From assembly GCA_027563935.2 (NCBI GenBank), contig CM050450.1, forward strand, positions 33,033,439 through 33,097,438: a stretch of DNA of 64,000 nucleotides. Direction: 5' to 3'. Under the pieces are notes generated by a model that was given only the letters and a program-made list of their open reading frames with translations, made no database searches and was not told where the DNA came from. Below are positions 1 to 11,225 of this stretch, piece after piece. The translations under genes and the position numbers were made by a program. Position 1 is the first letter of the stretch; every line of letters begins with the position of its first letter. The DNA comes from Costus lasius. Lineage: Eukaryota; Streptophyta; Magnoliopsida; Zingiberales; Costaceae.

Positions 1-1370
1 GCTAAGGTCCAAGCAATCTTAGACTGGCCTGAACCTAAAACCCTCACTGAAGTTAGGAGTTTCCATGGCCTAGCTACTTTCTACCATAGGTTCATCAAAA
101 ACTTTAGCTCCATAGTTGCCCCAATCACCAGTTTCATGAAACAAGGTGATTTTGCCTAGACCAAGTTTGCTAGTAAGGCTTTTGTGGAACTTAAGTCTAG
201 GATGACTACTGCCCCAGTTCTTAGGCTCTCAGACTTCAGCAAAGTCTTTGAAGTTGATTGTGATGCCTCTGGCATAGGCATAGGTGGGACCCTCAACCAA
301 GAAGGTCACCCTATTGCCTTCTTCAGTGAAAAGCTGAATGAGGCCAGGCAGAAATATTCGACTTATGATAAGGAGTTCTATGCTGTAGTCCAAACCCTTA
401 AACATTTCAGACACTACCTTATCCATACTGAGTTCACCCTTCATAGTGATCATCAAGCCTTATCTTTCCTAAACGCCCAAAAGAAGCTCAACTTTAGGCG
501 TGCTAAATGGGTAGAATATCTTTAGCAGTTTACCTTTTTGCTTAAACATAGATCTGGAATTGAAAATAAGGTAGTTGATGCCTTGAGTAGAGTTACTTTG
601 CTTATCAATAAACTGCATGTTGAACTTATTGGCTTTGATCGCATGAAATCTGCTTATATTGATTGTCCTGATTTTTCTACTATATATCATGATCTGAGTC
701 TAGATGTCCATAGCCATTCTCTGTATACCCTTAGGGATGGATACCTATTTCTTGGCACAACACTCTGTGTGCCCAAGACTTCTATCTGGGACTTCCTACT
801 TTGGGAAATCCATGGAGGAGGATCTGCAGGACACCATGGCCGAGAGAAGACCTTAGCCTTGGCAGAAGAGCGGTTTTATTGGCCAAACCTTTATAAGGAT
901 GTGGCTAAAGTAGTTAGACACTACAAGACTTGTCAAACCACTAAGGTTCAGAGACATAACTTTGGGCTTTACACCCCCCTTCCTATCCCTAGAGCCCTAA
1001 GTATGGACTTCATCTTAGGTTTACCTAGAACCCCCTCTAAGTATGACTCCATCTTTGTGGTTGTAGATAGGTTTACCAAGATGGCCCATTTCCTACCTTG
1101 TAGGAAAACCTCTGATGCTTCCTCCATAGCTCGCTTATTCTTTAAGGAAGTAGTTAGACTCCATGGTACCCCTCTTACTATTGTGTCTGATAGGGATACT
1201 AGGTTTGTCAGCCACTTTTGGAGAACCCTGTGTAAACTTCTAGGCACAAACTTAAAATTCTCCAATGCCTATCATCCCCAGACGGATGGTCAGACAGAAG
1301 TGGTCAACAGATCACTTGGGAGTATCCTTAGGAGCCTAGTTGGAGAACACCCGAGCAACTAGGACAAGCT
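1..1370 (+). pseudogene. G1 pol fragment: end of RT, RNase H, integrase N-terminal part
   Basis: The fragment encodes the polyprotein section that copies retrotransposon RNA into DNA and inserts it. Frame 1 is open from the first base except for three TAG codons at 157-159, 523-525 and 1360-1362; the first and third stand where related proteins have Trp, so G-to-A changes are likely. RT connection sequence comes first, then RNase H with its first Asp near 256-264, then the integrase zinc region and catalytic core. The three integrase acidic residues are present: Asp 1006-1008, Asp 1189-1191 and Glu 1297-1299. In the HHCC zinc module the first Cys is replaced by Tyr (922-924), and a few residues before the first core Asp appear to be missing. 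Coding continues at 13909 beyond the nested element. It is a dead copy by its stops. Confidence 0.85.
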
Positions 1371-3923
1371 TGTCACACCCTTAGATAACAACAATCCATA
1401 AAAGATAATCATACGACATAATTTTTTGCAAGATCGACAATCAATAACAAGTTCAATGCCTTGAACAATAAAACAAGTGATATAATGTCATTATCCAAGT
1501 TGCAACAGAAAAATATCCATTCCATCAAAAACTTTTACCCAAGTAGAGTAGAGTCATACAATCCCAAAATCTGAGAACTAAAACATGCTACCAACATAAG
1601 CCATTGCAATCAGCATTCAAAACTAGTAACATACTCCTCAAAACAAGTCTCATGACAACTCTTAATACAAGTCTTTTATGGAGCATACAATGTTTTCCAA
1701 TATTACAAAGTCTCATGATTTAGCCTAAATTCCAAAATGAGCTTCCAAAACTTTCACGCTTTTGCCCACAATGCGTAGCCAAGCTAATCTGCAATAAGGG
1801 TTAGTGCAAGCAAGAATGAGCATAAATTGCCCAGCAAGTAGTCCCAATGGCTAAGGGAAAACGAACTAAAGAGGATAAACATATCAACGAAATAGTCAAC
1901 ACAATAAAGACATAATGAAAGATAACAGAATTTCCCCTTGAGCACATGAATTGGATAGGGAAAAACAAGATAGTCGTACATTCCTTAGATAAGGCATTTG
2001 GGTCACAAGTAGTCATTAATCATCATTGAGCATTCATATCACAGTAATCATTGATCATTGTTGTGCATTCATATCATGAGTAGTCATGGATCATAGATGT
2101 GGGGGAAACAATCATAATTCAAAATTCCTTCTACATCTGGAAGTTGAACCCATCCTCGTCAGGAGAGAGCAAACAAAAGCTAGCTAGAGCATCTTAGGGC
2201 TCTTCGTACAAATAGATAGAGGGATTCAAGCGGTGGCTCCCACGAATTCAAGAGGTGGCCCCCACCTTTTTTAGGGGTGTGGCACTTTGCTCCATGTAGC
2301 ACTTTGCTCCACATCTATCATGATGTAGTGGGATTCAAGAGGTGGCCCCCACCTTTTTAGGGGTGTGGCACTTTGCTCCACATCCATCCACAAATCTCTC
2401 ATTTGGGTTCATACAAATTCTCCCCACAATATATCTTTCATAACAAGAGCACTAAGACAATGAGGTTAAGCATCACATTGAAGATAAGATATAACATAAG
2501 TCATTGAACACAATATTTGTCATAGGGCATACCATGAGTTCATAGTCATGAATTAAGGCATAGGAAATAGATTCATAATGATCTTGTTGCTTCTAGAATA
2601 ATTTCAAGCTCAAAACACAATATCCACTTTGATGTTAAGCATGTAACCAAAACAGGGCAGATTCATCATATCTGATTTCTACTTATATTTAGGTCGAATA
2701 CTTAATAAAAAATAGTCAATATTATATTAAAAATGAAGCTCTCTGAGTCTAGTTTCCACTAAAACTAGTTTCACAAGATTTTGAGTTGTAGACAGGGAGA
2801 TACGGGCGGTCGAACATAGGAAGGTCTAGATATTAAATTTTCAGAAAACAGATTCATATATCATACTTTCAACAAATGTTTCAGACCGAGTAAGTAACCT
2901 AAAATAAGCAATATAATATTCAAAATGAATCTATTTGAATCTACTTTCCAATAGAACTGAATTCGTCGGATTTGGAGTTATTGTCAGAGAGATATGAGCA
3001 GTCGAACATAAGAGGGTCAGAATTCCAGATTTCCAGAAAACAGCTTCGTATGTTAGGAATTTGACATACGTTTCAGAATAAATACCCAACCGAAATTAGG
3101 CAAAATGGTATTCAAAATGTAGCACTACGAGTTTACTTTCCAATGAGTCTAGTTTCACAAGATTTTGAACTATACCTAGGGAGATATGACGATTCGAACG
3201 CATAAAGGTTGAAAATCCAGATTTCCATAAACTGATTTGTATAGCTAGATTGCAATACAGATTGAAATACTAATACAGCTCGGATATGGTCTATATCACA
3301 TTCCAATTAAAGAGGAATGAATCTAGTTTCATACAAAATTTATTTCGTGCGATTTGGATCTATAGGTCATGAGATATTGCGGTTAAAGCACACAAAGGTC
3401 AGATTAGAGAATGCAGATTTCAGCAGAACAGGATTTTAAAACCCTATAAATATTTGAATCCGACCCCATAGAAACGAATATCATGAGATTCAAAACCCAA
3501 ATCAAGCATAGAAGACACAAGAGACATCGAAATTAGGTGAGGCATGGAGGAGGACCAGATTAACGAAAACAAGAATAAGATTTACTTGCCTTAAGATGAT
3601 GAAGTTCTTCTCCCAATCCTTCCTCTTGGTGGCGGCTCCCTCCTAGGGTTCTTTCCAAACCAACGTGACCAGCCTTCTCCCCTTCCTATCACGATTTTTC
3701 CTCTCACATTACTAACCCTCAAGGCTTATGTGGCAAGCTTTTCTAAAAATGCCCCTTTTAAGACTCCAATAAGGACATTTAAGCCCATAGTACCAAGATA
3801 CCATCATCACCCTAGAAAATAACAAGGTTTCAAGCATGCATAATTGACCAAGTAATATTATTTACCAAACTTATTATTTGCATAACATCATAAGGGGGGT
3901 TTCATAAATTTTAGGGTATTACA
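1371..3923 (-). repeat. G2 3' LTR (2553 bp)
   Basis: It starts TGTCACACCC and ends GGGTATTACA on the plus strand, and so reads TGTAATACCC...GGGTGTGACA on the element strand. It matches 11226-13903 nearly base for base outside a short-repeat block. It carries two full copies (about 2250-2395) of an aagaggtggcccccacc...ggcactttgctcc block, against four in the other LTR. A purine tract follows directly at 3924. Confidence 0.92.
2690..3450 (-). repeat. Four degenerate tandem repeats of about 192 bp inside the G2 LTR
   Basis: A module containing 'gagatatgagcrgtcgaac' recurs at about 2797, 2989, 3181 and 3371, giving a period near 192 bp. Each copy also has a 'ctagtttc...acaagattttga' part and an 'agatttccagaaaacag' part. 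The same series is in the right LTR (about 12650-13410). The copies are diverged, so the amplification is older than the insertion. Confidence 0.7.
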
Positions 3924-3937
3924 TCTCTCCCTCCTCA
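3924..3937 (-). other. G2 polypurine tract
   Basis: The plus strand reads tctctccctcctca just right of the 3' LTR, which is gaggagggagaga on the element strand. Its purine richness and its position directly before the LTR identify the plus-strand primer site. Confidence 0.8.
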
Positions 3938-3945
3938 AAAGAACT

Positions 3946-4543
3946 TTAGTCCCCTAAAGTTGCATTACCTTGATTATCAAAAAGATATGGATGGATTCTT
4001 ATCATATCTGTTTCCAATTCCCAAGTTGGCTCTTCAATGGAGTGATGCTGCCAAATAACCTTCACAAGTGGTATAACCCGGTTTCTCAAGATCTTTTCCT
4101 TCCTATCCACAATTCTTATAGGTATTTCAACATAAGATAGGTCTTCTTCAATCTGGATAGGCTCATGCTCAATGACATGTGATGGATCATGATGATACTT
4201 CCACAACATGGAAACATGGAACACATTATGGACAGGAACCAAGGATGGTGGTAAAGCAATTCTATAAGCAACCGGGCCAACCCTTTCAAGAATTTCAAAA
4301 GGTCCAATAAATCTTGGGCTTAGTTTCCCCTTCTTCCCAAATCTCATAACACCTTTAGATGGAGAAATTTTTACAAAAACATGATCACCAACTTGAAACT
4401 CAAGTTCCCTTCTTCTATTGTCTGCATAACTCTTTTGGCGGCTTTGAGCTACTTTTAGTTTATCTTTTATCACATGTATTTTCTCAGTGGTCTCTTGCAC
4501 TACATCTGGGCTTAAGAGTCTTCTATCACCAACCTCTTCCCAA
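3946..4543 (-). pseudogene. G2 integrase C-terminal part with chromodomain-like end
   Basis: This is the last part of the G2 polyprotein. It begins at the solo LTR junction in the frame [10 protein letters not shown], runs through the integrase C-terminal beta-barrel region ([25 protein letters not shown]) and ends in a chromodomain-like stretch (about residues [13 protein letters not shown] to EPTWELE). The stop lies at the purine tract. Such tails help target chromoviruses to particular chromatin; whether this one still binds anything is unknown. It joins in frame to 7382-7609 if the solo LTR and one copy of caaat are ignored. It has no stop of its own, so the damage lies elsewhere in pol. 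Confidence 0.85.
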
Positions 4544-4548
4544 CAAAT

Positions 4549-7376
4549 TGTAACATCCCGTTATCTTAACCCCAAACAAGCAACACAAATCATAGAGAAA
4601 TAGGATGTTATCATACAAGATCGATTCACATGCTAGGTAAAACCAAGTTCAAGAAATCACGATCTGAAAATTTTCAAGAATCCATACATAGAATCTCAGC
4701 GAAAACACAATTTCAGAAATGTACCTGCCACCACGCAATACTTGCACTAGACATATGCAAGTTCACATTTATATCAAATCCGATTGCAAAAATACCAATC
4801 GACTCAAATTCAAAGCAAAGCCACAAAATCGATTCTATAAACTCATGAAACTAACATGAATAATACCAAACACCGAAACCAGGCCAAAGCCCGCGGTGAC
4901 ACAAAAATCAAAACTTAAAACTGCCACAACCGGCAACACAAGTTCACATAATTCGGCCACAACCGGCCCCAGTTAATTAAGCACAAAAGTCTTATACATT
5001 AACCAGCATAATATCCATATCAACGCTAACTCAAGAAATGCGCCCCTGCTCTACACCTGAAAATAGTGAGGGAGTGAGCTACACAGCCCAGTGAGTGGAT
5101 AGTCTCAAACGACCATCCATAACATACACTCAAAAATACATGCAGATTATTTTAAAAACATTTAACAGAATATCATGTCAACATATAACAAAATTAAAGG
5201 ACAGAACTCATATAAAACAATCAGGTGTAAACTGCTAAGACATCATTGTCACCAAAGAGTAACCAGGGTTCTAGAGCTATACTCTAAACCAATTAATGAC
5301 TTAATTGACCTAGTTGTCCAGCATAATCAATAGTGACCATTATGGTCCAACCCGGCTTTGGCCTAAGCACTGGGAGAAGCCTGCAAATCACATGCAACAT
5401 ATATACATGGACAGTGTGTAGACTCAAGAGGTAATCCCCACCCGGTCAAGATGTGATACCTTGATCTACACCACCCCATAATCACAAAAATCTAAGCGTC
5501 TAAGAGTGATGACATCAAGAGGTGGCCCCTGTCCGACCAAGACATGGCACTTTGCGTCTTATATCACTCGTTCTCCCAAAGGGTTCCTTAACTGGACAAC
5601 ACCAGACACATCTTATATCTTATTTCACAAAAGTGGACTCCTAAGTGTCAACTAAACTCTAGGATAGTCATTTTTATCACAATAATCACATCAGGCAGGC
5701 TGAACAACAACCCCCTCACATATCACAATACAGGGCTGAAATCTCCAACCCTTAACATATCACATATAGACTATCCCCTTGAGTACACAGTTACACTTAG
5801 CCTTAGTCCTAACCATTCCATGATCACAACACATATTATTCGAAAATCACATAACCACATAATATTCGAAAATCACATAACCACATAATATTCAAAAATC
5901 ACATAATCACATAATATTCAAAAATCACATAGTAGTGTAGTCCTTAGGTTTCATGCTGATTAGTTCAGTCTAACCTTGCTATGTTATCACCCAAAGTTAT
6001 CAATCAATATTTCATGTCATTACTTTCTGCATACACCATTCAATTAAAAATACATAATAATACAGAAAATTCACTAAATTTCGTTCACAATTAACATAAA
6101 TGCAGAATATCACATATTCATAGTTTTCTACTAGTTCTGATAACAAAAGACAGAAATACCCCTAGTTCAAAGTTTAAGTCATACAAGAAAAGTTATCCAA
6201 AAATTTCGTAAAAATATTCATTACGTTCCTCATGATCCCTAGATTCGTAATTTCAAGTTTTCCCCAATTTTAACTAGGAAATTTACCGAATTACCCCTAG
6301 GTCAATTTCAGTCAACAGAAACTTTTATTTCTAAAAATTCCCAAAAAAATACAGTAGAATCCTCATATACCTAATTTCATGAATATCAAGTTTTCCCCAA
6401 TTTTTACCCATGCATTTGGACGTAACTTCATGAAGAAGGGTCGAAATTCTCCTTCAAGCCCTAATTTTCATGCAATTGAAATTCTAAAGCTACATACATG
6501 TTTAATCAAGGTCCAATTTAGGATTAAGAGTCTTAAAAACGAAAAGCCCTAATTTTCATGCAAGCTAGGGTTTCGAAAATTTGGAAAAAAAAACAAGGAA
6601 AACATGTACAATTGAAATTAAGAGATCATGCCATACTCCTATGCATTAATCTTCTCTAAAACAAGCAATGCATCCAATTTTCGTGAACTAGGTGAAGGAG
6701 AACATCCACTCACCTCAACCGAGAATACCAAGATGAAGATCTCTCCAAAAAAATTCGTCTAAGGCCTTGAAGTTCCACCAAATATCGCCACCAATGGAAG
6801 AGAAACACCACCAAACACCAAAGACGCCGGCCAAGGGAAGAAAGGAAGAGGAAGAAAGGAATTTCGCCTCCAAGCCTCCAAGAATCGCCCTAAGGTTTCT
6901 TCCAAGCCAAAAAAAAACGCCAATTCTCCTACCCTAGCCGAAATTACCAACTTGAATTTTCGGTTTTTAAATTTTAAACCCGCTAACCAATTAATTCAAA
7001 TAGGGTTTAACCCACTAACTAATTAATTCAAATTTTAAACCCAAAACCCATAGTTAACTAATTAATTTAACCATTAACTAACAATTTAACCATTCACTTA
7101 AACGAAAATCCAATAAGGATTTAACTTAACATCTAATAAGGTCTATTTAATTAATTACAAATTAACAACCAATAAATTTCTAATTAATTAATTATAAATT
7201 AACAACCAATAAACTCTAATCAATTAATTACAAATTAACAATCAATAAGCCAGTTAATTAACATCCAATAAGCTAGTTAATTAACATCCAATACTGCTTA
7301 ACGTAATATCCACAGTCAATGATTTTATTTAAATCAAAATAATACTTACCAGGACTTAAGATCCTTGGATCTTACA
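4549..7376 (-). mobile_element. Solo LTR of a Tekay/Del-type gypsy element (2828 bp)
   Basis: The segment starts TGTAACATCC, ends GGATCTTACA and is flanked by the perfect 5-bp duplication caaat (4544-4548 and 7377-7381). No gag or pol text lies inside, so this is an LTR left by recombination between the two LTRs of an element. It shares a weak 'aagaggtggcccc...tggcactttgc' block (about 5519-5560) with the G2 LTR in the same relative position, which suggests minus orientation. The AT-rich right part (7000-7300) holds repeated attaattaattacaaattaac text. Short reading frames inside it have no recognisable protein. Confidence 0.85.
5835..5931. repeat. 26-bp tandem repeat, about 3.7 copies
   Basis: The unit aatattcgaaaatcacataa plus ccacat is repeated from 5835, 5861, 5887 and 5913, with a few substitutions. 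It is a local expansion inside the solo LTR. Confidence 0.85.
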
Positions 7377-7381
7377 CAAAT

Positions 7382-7609
7382 AGGAGTCCTACACTTCCTC
7401 CCATATAAAGCTTCATAAGGAGCCATTTGAATACTTGAATGAAAGCTGTTATTGTAGGTGAATTCAATAAAAGCAAGATCCTTATCCCACTCACCCTTCC
7501 AATCCATGATGTAAGCCCTTAGCAAATCTTCAAGAGTTTGAATGGTTCTTTCTGATTGCCCGTCTGTTTGAGGATGATAAGTTGTGCTAAATTTGAGTTT
7601 AGTTCCCAA
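7382..7609 (-). pseudogene. G2 integrase core, third catalytic residue segment
   Basis: The minus frame continues directly from 7616-10330 after the single stop at 7616-7618. It includes the [14 protein letters not shown] motif with the catalytic Glu of the DDE triad, then the conserved [12 protein letters not shown] stretch. There it is cut by the solo LTR; the further codons up to 7346 are solo-LTR sequence read by chance. The frame resumes at 4543. Confidence 0.88.
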
Positions 7610-7615
7610 AGCTTC

Positions 7616-10330
7616 TTACAGTCTCTTCCAAAATCTATAAAGGAATCTTGAATCTCTATCAGATACAATCTCAGCTGGAACACCATGCAATCTCACTATT
7701 TCATTTATATACATACTAGAGAGTTTATCAAGTGAGTATGTCATTCTGATGGGCAAGAAATGTGCATATTTTGTCAACCTATCAACAATAACCCAAATAG
7801 CATCATGGTTTCTAGAAGTTCTAGGCAATCCTGAAACAAAATCCATTCCGATGCTTTCCCATTTCAATTTAGGTACCCTCAAAGGTTGAAGTAAGCCACC
7901 CGGTCTTTGATGTTCAGCCTTAACCAATTGACATGTTAAACATTTGGAAACATATTGTGCAATATCATTCTTTATACCACTCCACCAAAAGGTTTTCTTT
8001 AAATCTTGATACATCTTAGTGCTGCCTGGGTGAATAGAATACTTTGAATTGTGAGATTCTTGCAATATGCTGGCCTTAATTTCAGAATCCTTAGGAACAC
8101 ATATTCTATCCTTGAACCTCAAAATGTCATCCCCTCTCATGCAAAAGTCTTTCCTCAATCCATTTACACTATCTTCTCTAAGTTGCATTAGACTTAGGTC
8201 CTGAAGTTGTCCATCCTTAATTTGTTGAAGAAAGCTAGCTTCAATCCTAAAAGAAGCAAGTAATACCTTTGGCTCATGTTTGATCACTTTAAGACTCAAG
8301 GCACTGAATTCTTCAAGTAATTGCCATTGTTTCACCATTAATGATGCTATTATAGTTGAAGATTTCCTACTAAGTGCATCTGCTACCACATTAGCTTTAC
8401 CTGACTGATAAAGAATGGTGCAATCATAGTCTTTCAATAGCTCTATCCATCTCCTCTGTCTCATGCTCAACTCCTTTTGAGTGAAGATATACTTTAAGCT
8501 CTTGTGATCGGTGTATATCTCAAATGTTTGCCCATACAAATAGTATCTCCAAATTTTCAACGCAAAGATGATAGCAGCTAACTCTAAATCATGGGTTGGG
8601 TAATTCTGCTCATAATTTTTCAATTGCCTTGAAGCATAAGCAACCACTTTACCTGCTTGCATCAACACACACCCAAGGCCCTTGCCTGAAGCATTAGTGT
8701 AAACCATAAATTTATCATTTGCATTAGGAATAGTGAGGATTGGAGCACTCATCAATCTTCTCTTTAGCTCTTGAAAACTTTGCTCACATGCTTCATTCCA
8801 ATCATACTTCACACTCTTCCTGATTAGTCTAGTGAGAGGGCTTGCAATCTTGGAGAATCCTTCAACAAACCTTCTATAGTAACCGGCCATGCCCAAGAAA
8901 CTCCTAATCTCTGCCACATTGCTTTGTCTCTCCCAATTCACAATAGCTTCCACTTTCTTTGGATCGATAGATATACCTTCACTTGAAATAACATGCCCCA
9001 GGAAGCCAATTTCCCTTAACCAAAATTCACTCTTGCTCAACTTTGCATAAAGCTTCTTCTCTCTTAGAATAGACAAAACAATCTTTAAATCTCTTTGATA
9101 ATCTTGGTCATTCTTGGAGTAAATCAGAATATCATCGATAAATATAATCACACATTTGTCCAACAAGGAGTGAAATACTCGGTTCATTAGATCCATGAAA
9201 ACTGCAGGTGCATTTGTTAGTCCAAAAGGCATGACTAAGAATTCATAGTGCCCATACCAAGTTATAAAAGCTGTCTTTGGAATGTCTTCATTCTTGATCT
9301 TTACTTGATAGTAACCGGATCTCAAGTCAATCTTTGAAAAAACTTGTGCTCCTTGCAACTGATCAAACAAATCATCAATTCTACGTAAAGGATATTTATT
9401 CTTCATGGTTACCTGATTCAGTTGCCTATAATCTATGCAAAGCCTTAATGTGCCATCTTTCTTCTTGAAAAATAATACTGGAGCACCCCATGGTGACACA
9501 CTGGGTCTAATAAAGCCCTTGTCCAAAAGCTCTTGCAATTGCTTCTTCAACTCAGCTAGCTCTGTTGCTGCCATTCTGTAAGGAGCTTTAGATATTGGTG
9601 CAGTGTTTAGAACAAGATCAATACCAAAATCCACTTCTCTTTCTGGGGGCAAGCCAGGCAGGTCATCTGAAAACACATCTGAAAAATCTCTAGCCACAGG
9701 TATTTCATCTAAGCTAGGTTCAAGTTCTTGACATTCCTTGACATAAGCTAAATAACATACACAACCATTCTGAAGGAGCTTAGAAGCATGCATAAATAAT
9801 ATAAGGTTTGGATATTGATCATGAGAAAGACCCTTGATTTGCAATTGGACTTCATTCGAAAGACTTAAGGTAACTACCTTTTGATAACAATCAACAGTAG
9901 CATGATAAGATGAAAGCCAATCCATACTGAGTATGACAAGATTAGCCGTTAGAGAGTCACCAATAGCTGTAGAGACTAATATTATAAGATCGAGTTGTTT
10001 GGGTTCCTTTTCCAAATGAAGTGCAAAGTGACGTGCAACAAAAGATAAAGTAGAGGCAGAATCAAACAAAACTCTTACAACTTTATTGGAAATACAAAGA
10101 GTACCTTCCACTATCGACTTTGAAGTTTGGGAATCACATTCGGCAATGGCATAGACTTTAGCATGGGCTACAGGCTTTGTGGGCATTAATTCCTTTGCCT
10201 TGTTAAATTTACAATCTTTTATCCGATGGCCAAACTTTCCACAAGCAAAGCATGCTCCAGTAACTCTATAACAAGCCTTTGATTCATGATTTCCCCCACA
10301 ATTTGCACAAGATTGAACATTCTTGGTCAT
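7616..10330 (-). pseudogene. G2 pol: zinc knuckles, protease, RT, RNase H, integrase (904 codons)
   Basis: This is the main polyprotein of G2, making protease, reverse transcriptase, RNase H and most of integrase. Two zinc knuckles come first (C8-C20, with a short CX2CX3HX4C form, and C27-C40, CX2CX4HX4C). The protease motif reads LFDSAST (D90-S91-A92) instead of the usual DSG/T, and the protease seems to lack about 25 residues before [11 protein letters not shown] spans about 235-455 with FIDD at 397-400. RNase H spans about 543-660, and its first catalytic Asp is Asn (N546) in YTNAS, while E583 and D608 are present. Integrase follows with an intact HHCC module and the first two core Asp residues, until a TAA at 7616-7618. 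The altered active sites and the stop argue that the element cannot move on its own. Confidence 0.92.
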
Positions 10331-11132
10331 TCTTGACTATTCATTGGATTTTTTAAACTTTTTAAAGGACCCTTCATTTTTGTTTGTCCTTTTATCTTTG
10401 TAGCCAATTGTCCTTTCCTTTCCTCTTTTGTTTCTCACCTCAAGCATATCGTCCACATCCCTCTCAACAATAGTTGCCCGATCAACTAAGTCACCATAGC
10501 ATCTCAATTTTAAGGCTGAAAGTCTTGTCCTTATGTTGTCTCAAACCACCTTCAAATCTCTTTGCCCTTCGTGCTTCATCTGAAACCAAATGTGGTGCAA
10601 ATCTAGATAATTCAGTGAATTTAGCTTCATATTGTGCCACTGTAAGATTCCCTTGAGTTAAATTTATGAATTCCTTTTCCTTTTGATCCCTAAGGCATTC
10701 CGGGAAGAACTTCTCATTAAACTTTTCAAGAAAATAAGCCCAAGTAATTGTTTCTTCCTTAGAATCAGCAACTCTCTTAATCATTCTCCACCAATGCTCA
10801 GCTTCACCCTCAAGCATAAATGATGAAAATAACACCTTTTGGCTATCTGAACTATTGAGTACACCAAAGATCTTTTCTAGTTGCATAATCCATCTTTCAG
10901 CCATCAAGGGATCTGGATTGCCTGAAAATGGTGGAGGATTCAGTCTCTTAAACCTCTCAATTCCCAATTGATCATGATTTTGTTGACTAGATGCATTTGA
11001 ATTGTTAAGATTTTCATCTCTTGCTACTTGTTGATGCATCAAACTAAACATAGTCTCCAAAGCCTTTAAAACTCCTGCCATTTGATCAACTGAATCACTC
11101 AAGGGCTGATTTGATCTTCCCATTGTATCCAC
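10331..11132 (-). pseudogene. G2 gag (capsid-like), frameshifted
   Basis: Gag makes the particle in which reverse transcription happens. The open part (10491-11132, 213 codons from Met) has the retrotransposon gag domain in the order typical of Tekay-like elements: FKRLNPPPFSGNPDP, AERWIMQLEKIF, WAYFLEKFNEKFFP and TVAQYEAKFTELSRFAP. Near 10545 the frame shifts by one; read in the other frame it goes on as LSALKLRCYGDLVDRATIVE and further, up to a TAG just before the pol Met at 10330. One frameshift and one stop therefore separate gag from pol in what was a single long frame. The start was chosen as the Met directly after the 5' leader. Confidence 0.85.
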
Positions 11133-11208
11133 CTATATAAACATCAATTAAGGGATCATCAATCATAATTATCATCATAATCAAATCAAGACTAAATCCT
11201 CAAATCAA

Positions 11209-11222
11209 TCCTCGGATACCAT
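11209..11222 (-). other. G2 primer-binding site, initiator-Met type, degenerate
   Basis: On the element strand the sequence after the 5' LTR and a short spacer is TGGTATCCGAGG, close to the usual TGGTATCAGAGC complementary to the 3' end of plant initiator tRNA-Met. Two mismatches are visible. Confidence 0.7.
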
Positions 11223-11225
11223 TGC

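Noticed and set aside
6759..6950. Minus-strand frame in the solo LTR at 4549-7376
   Set aside because: Low-complexity text in an LTR with no family likeness.
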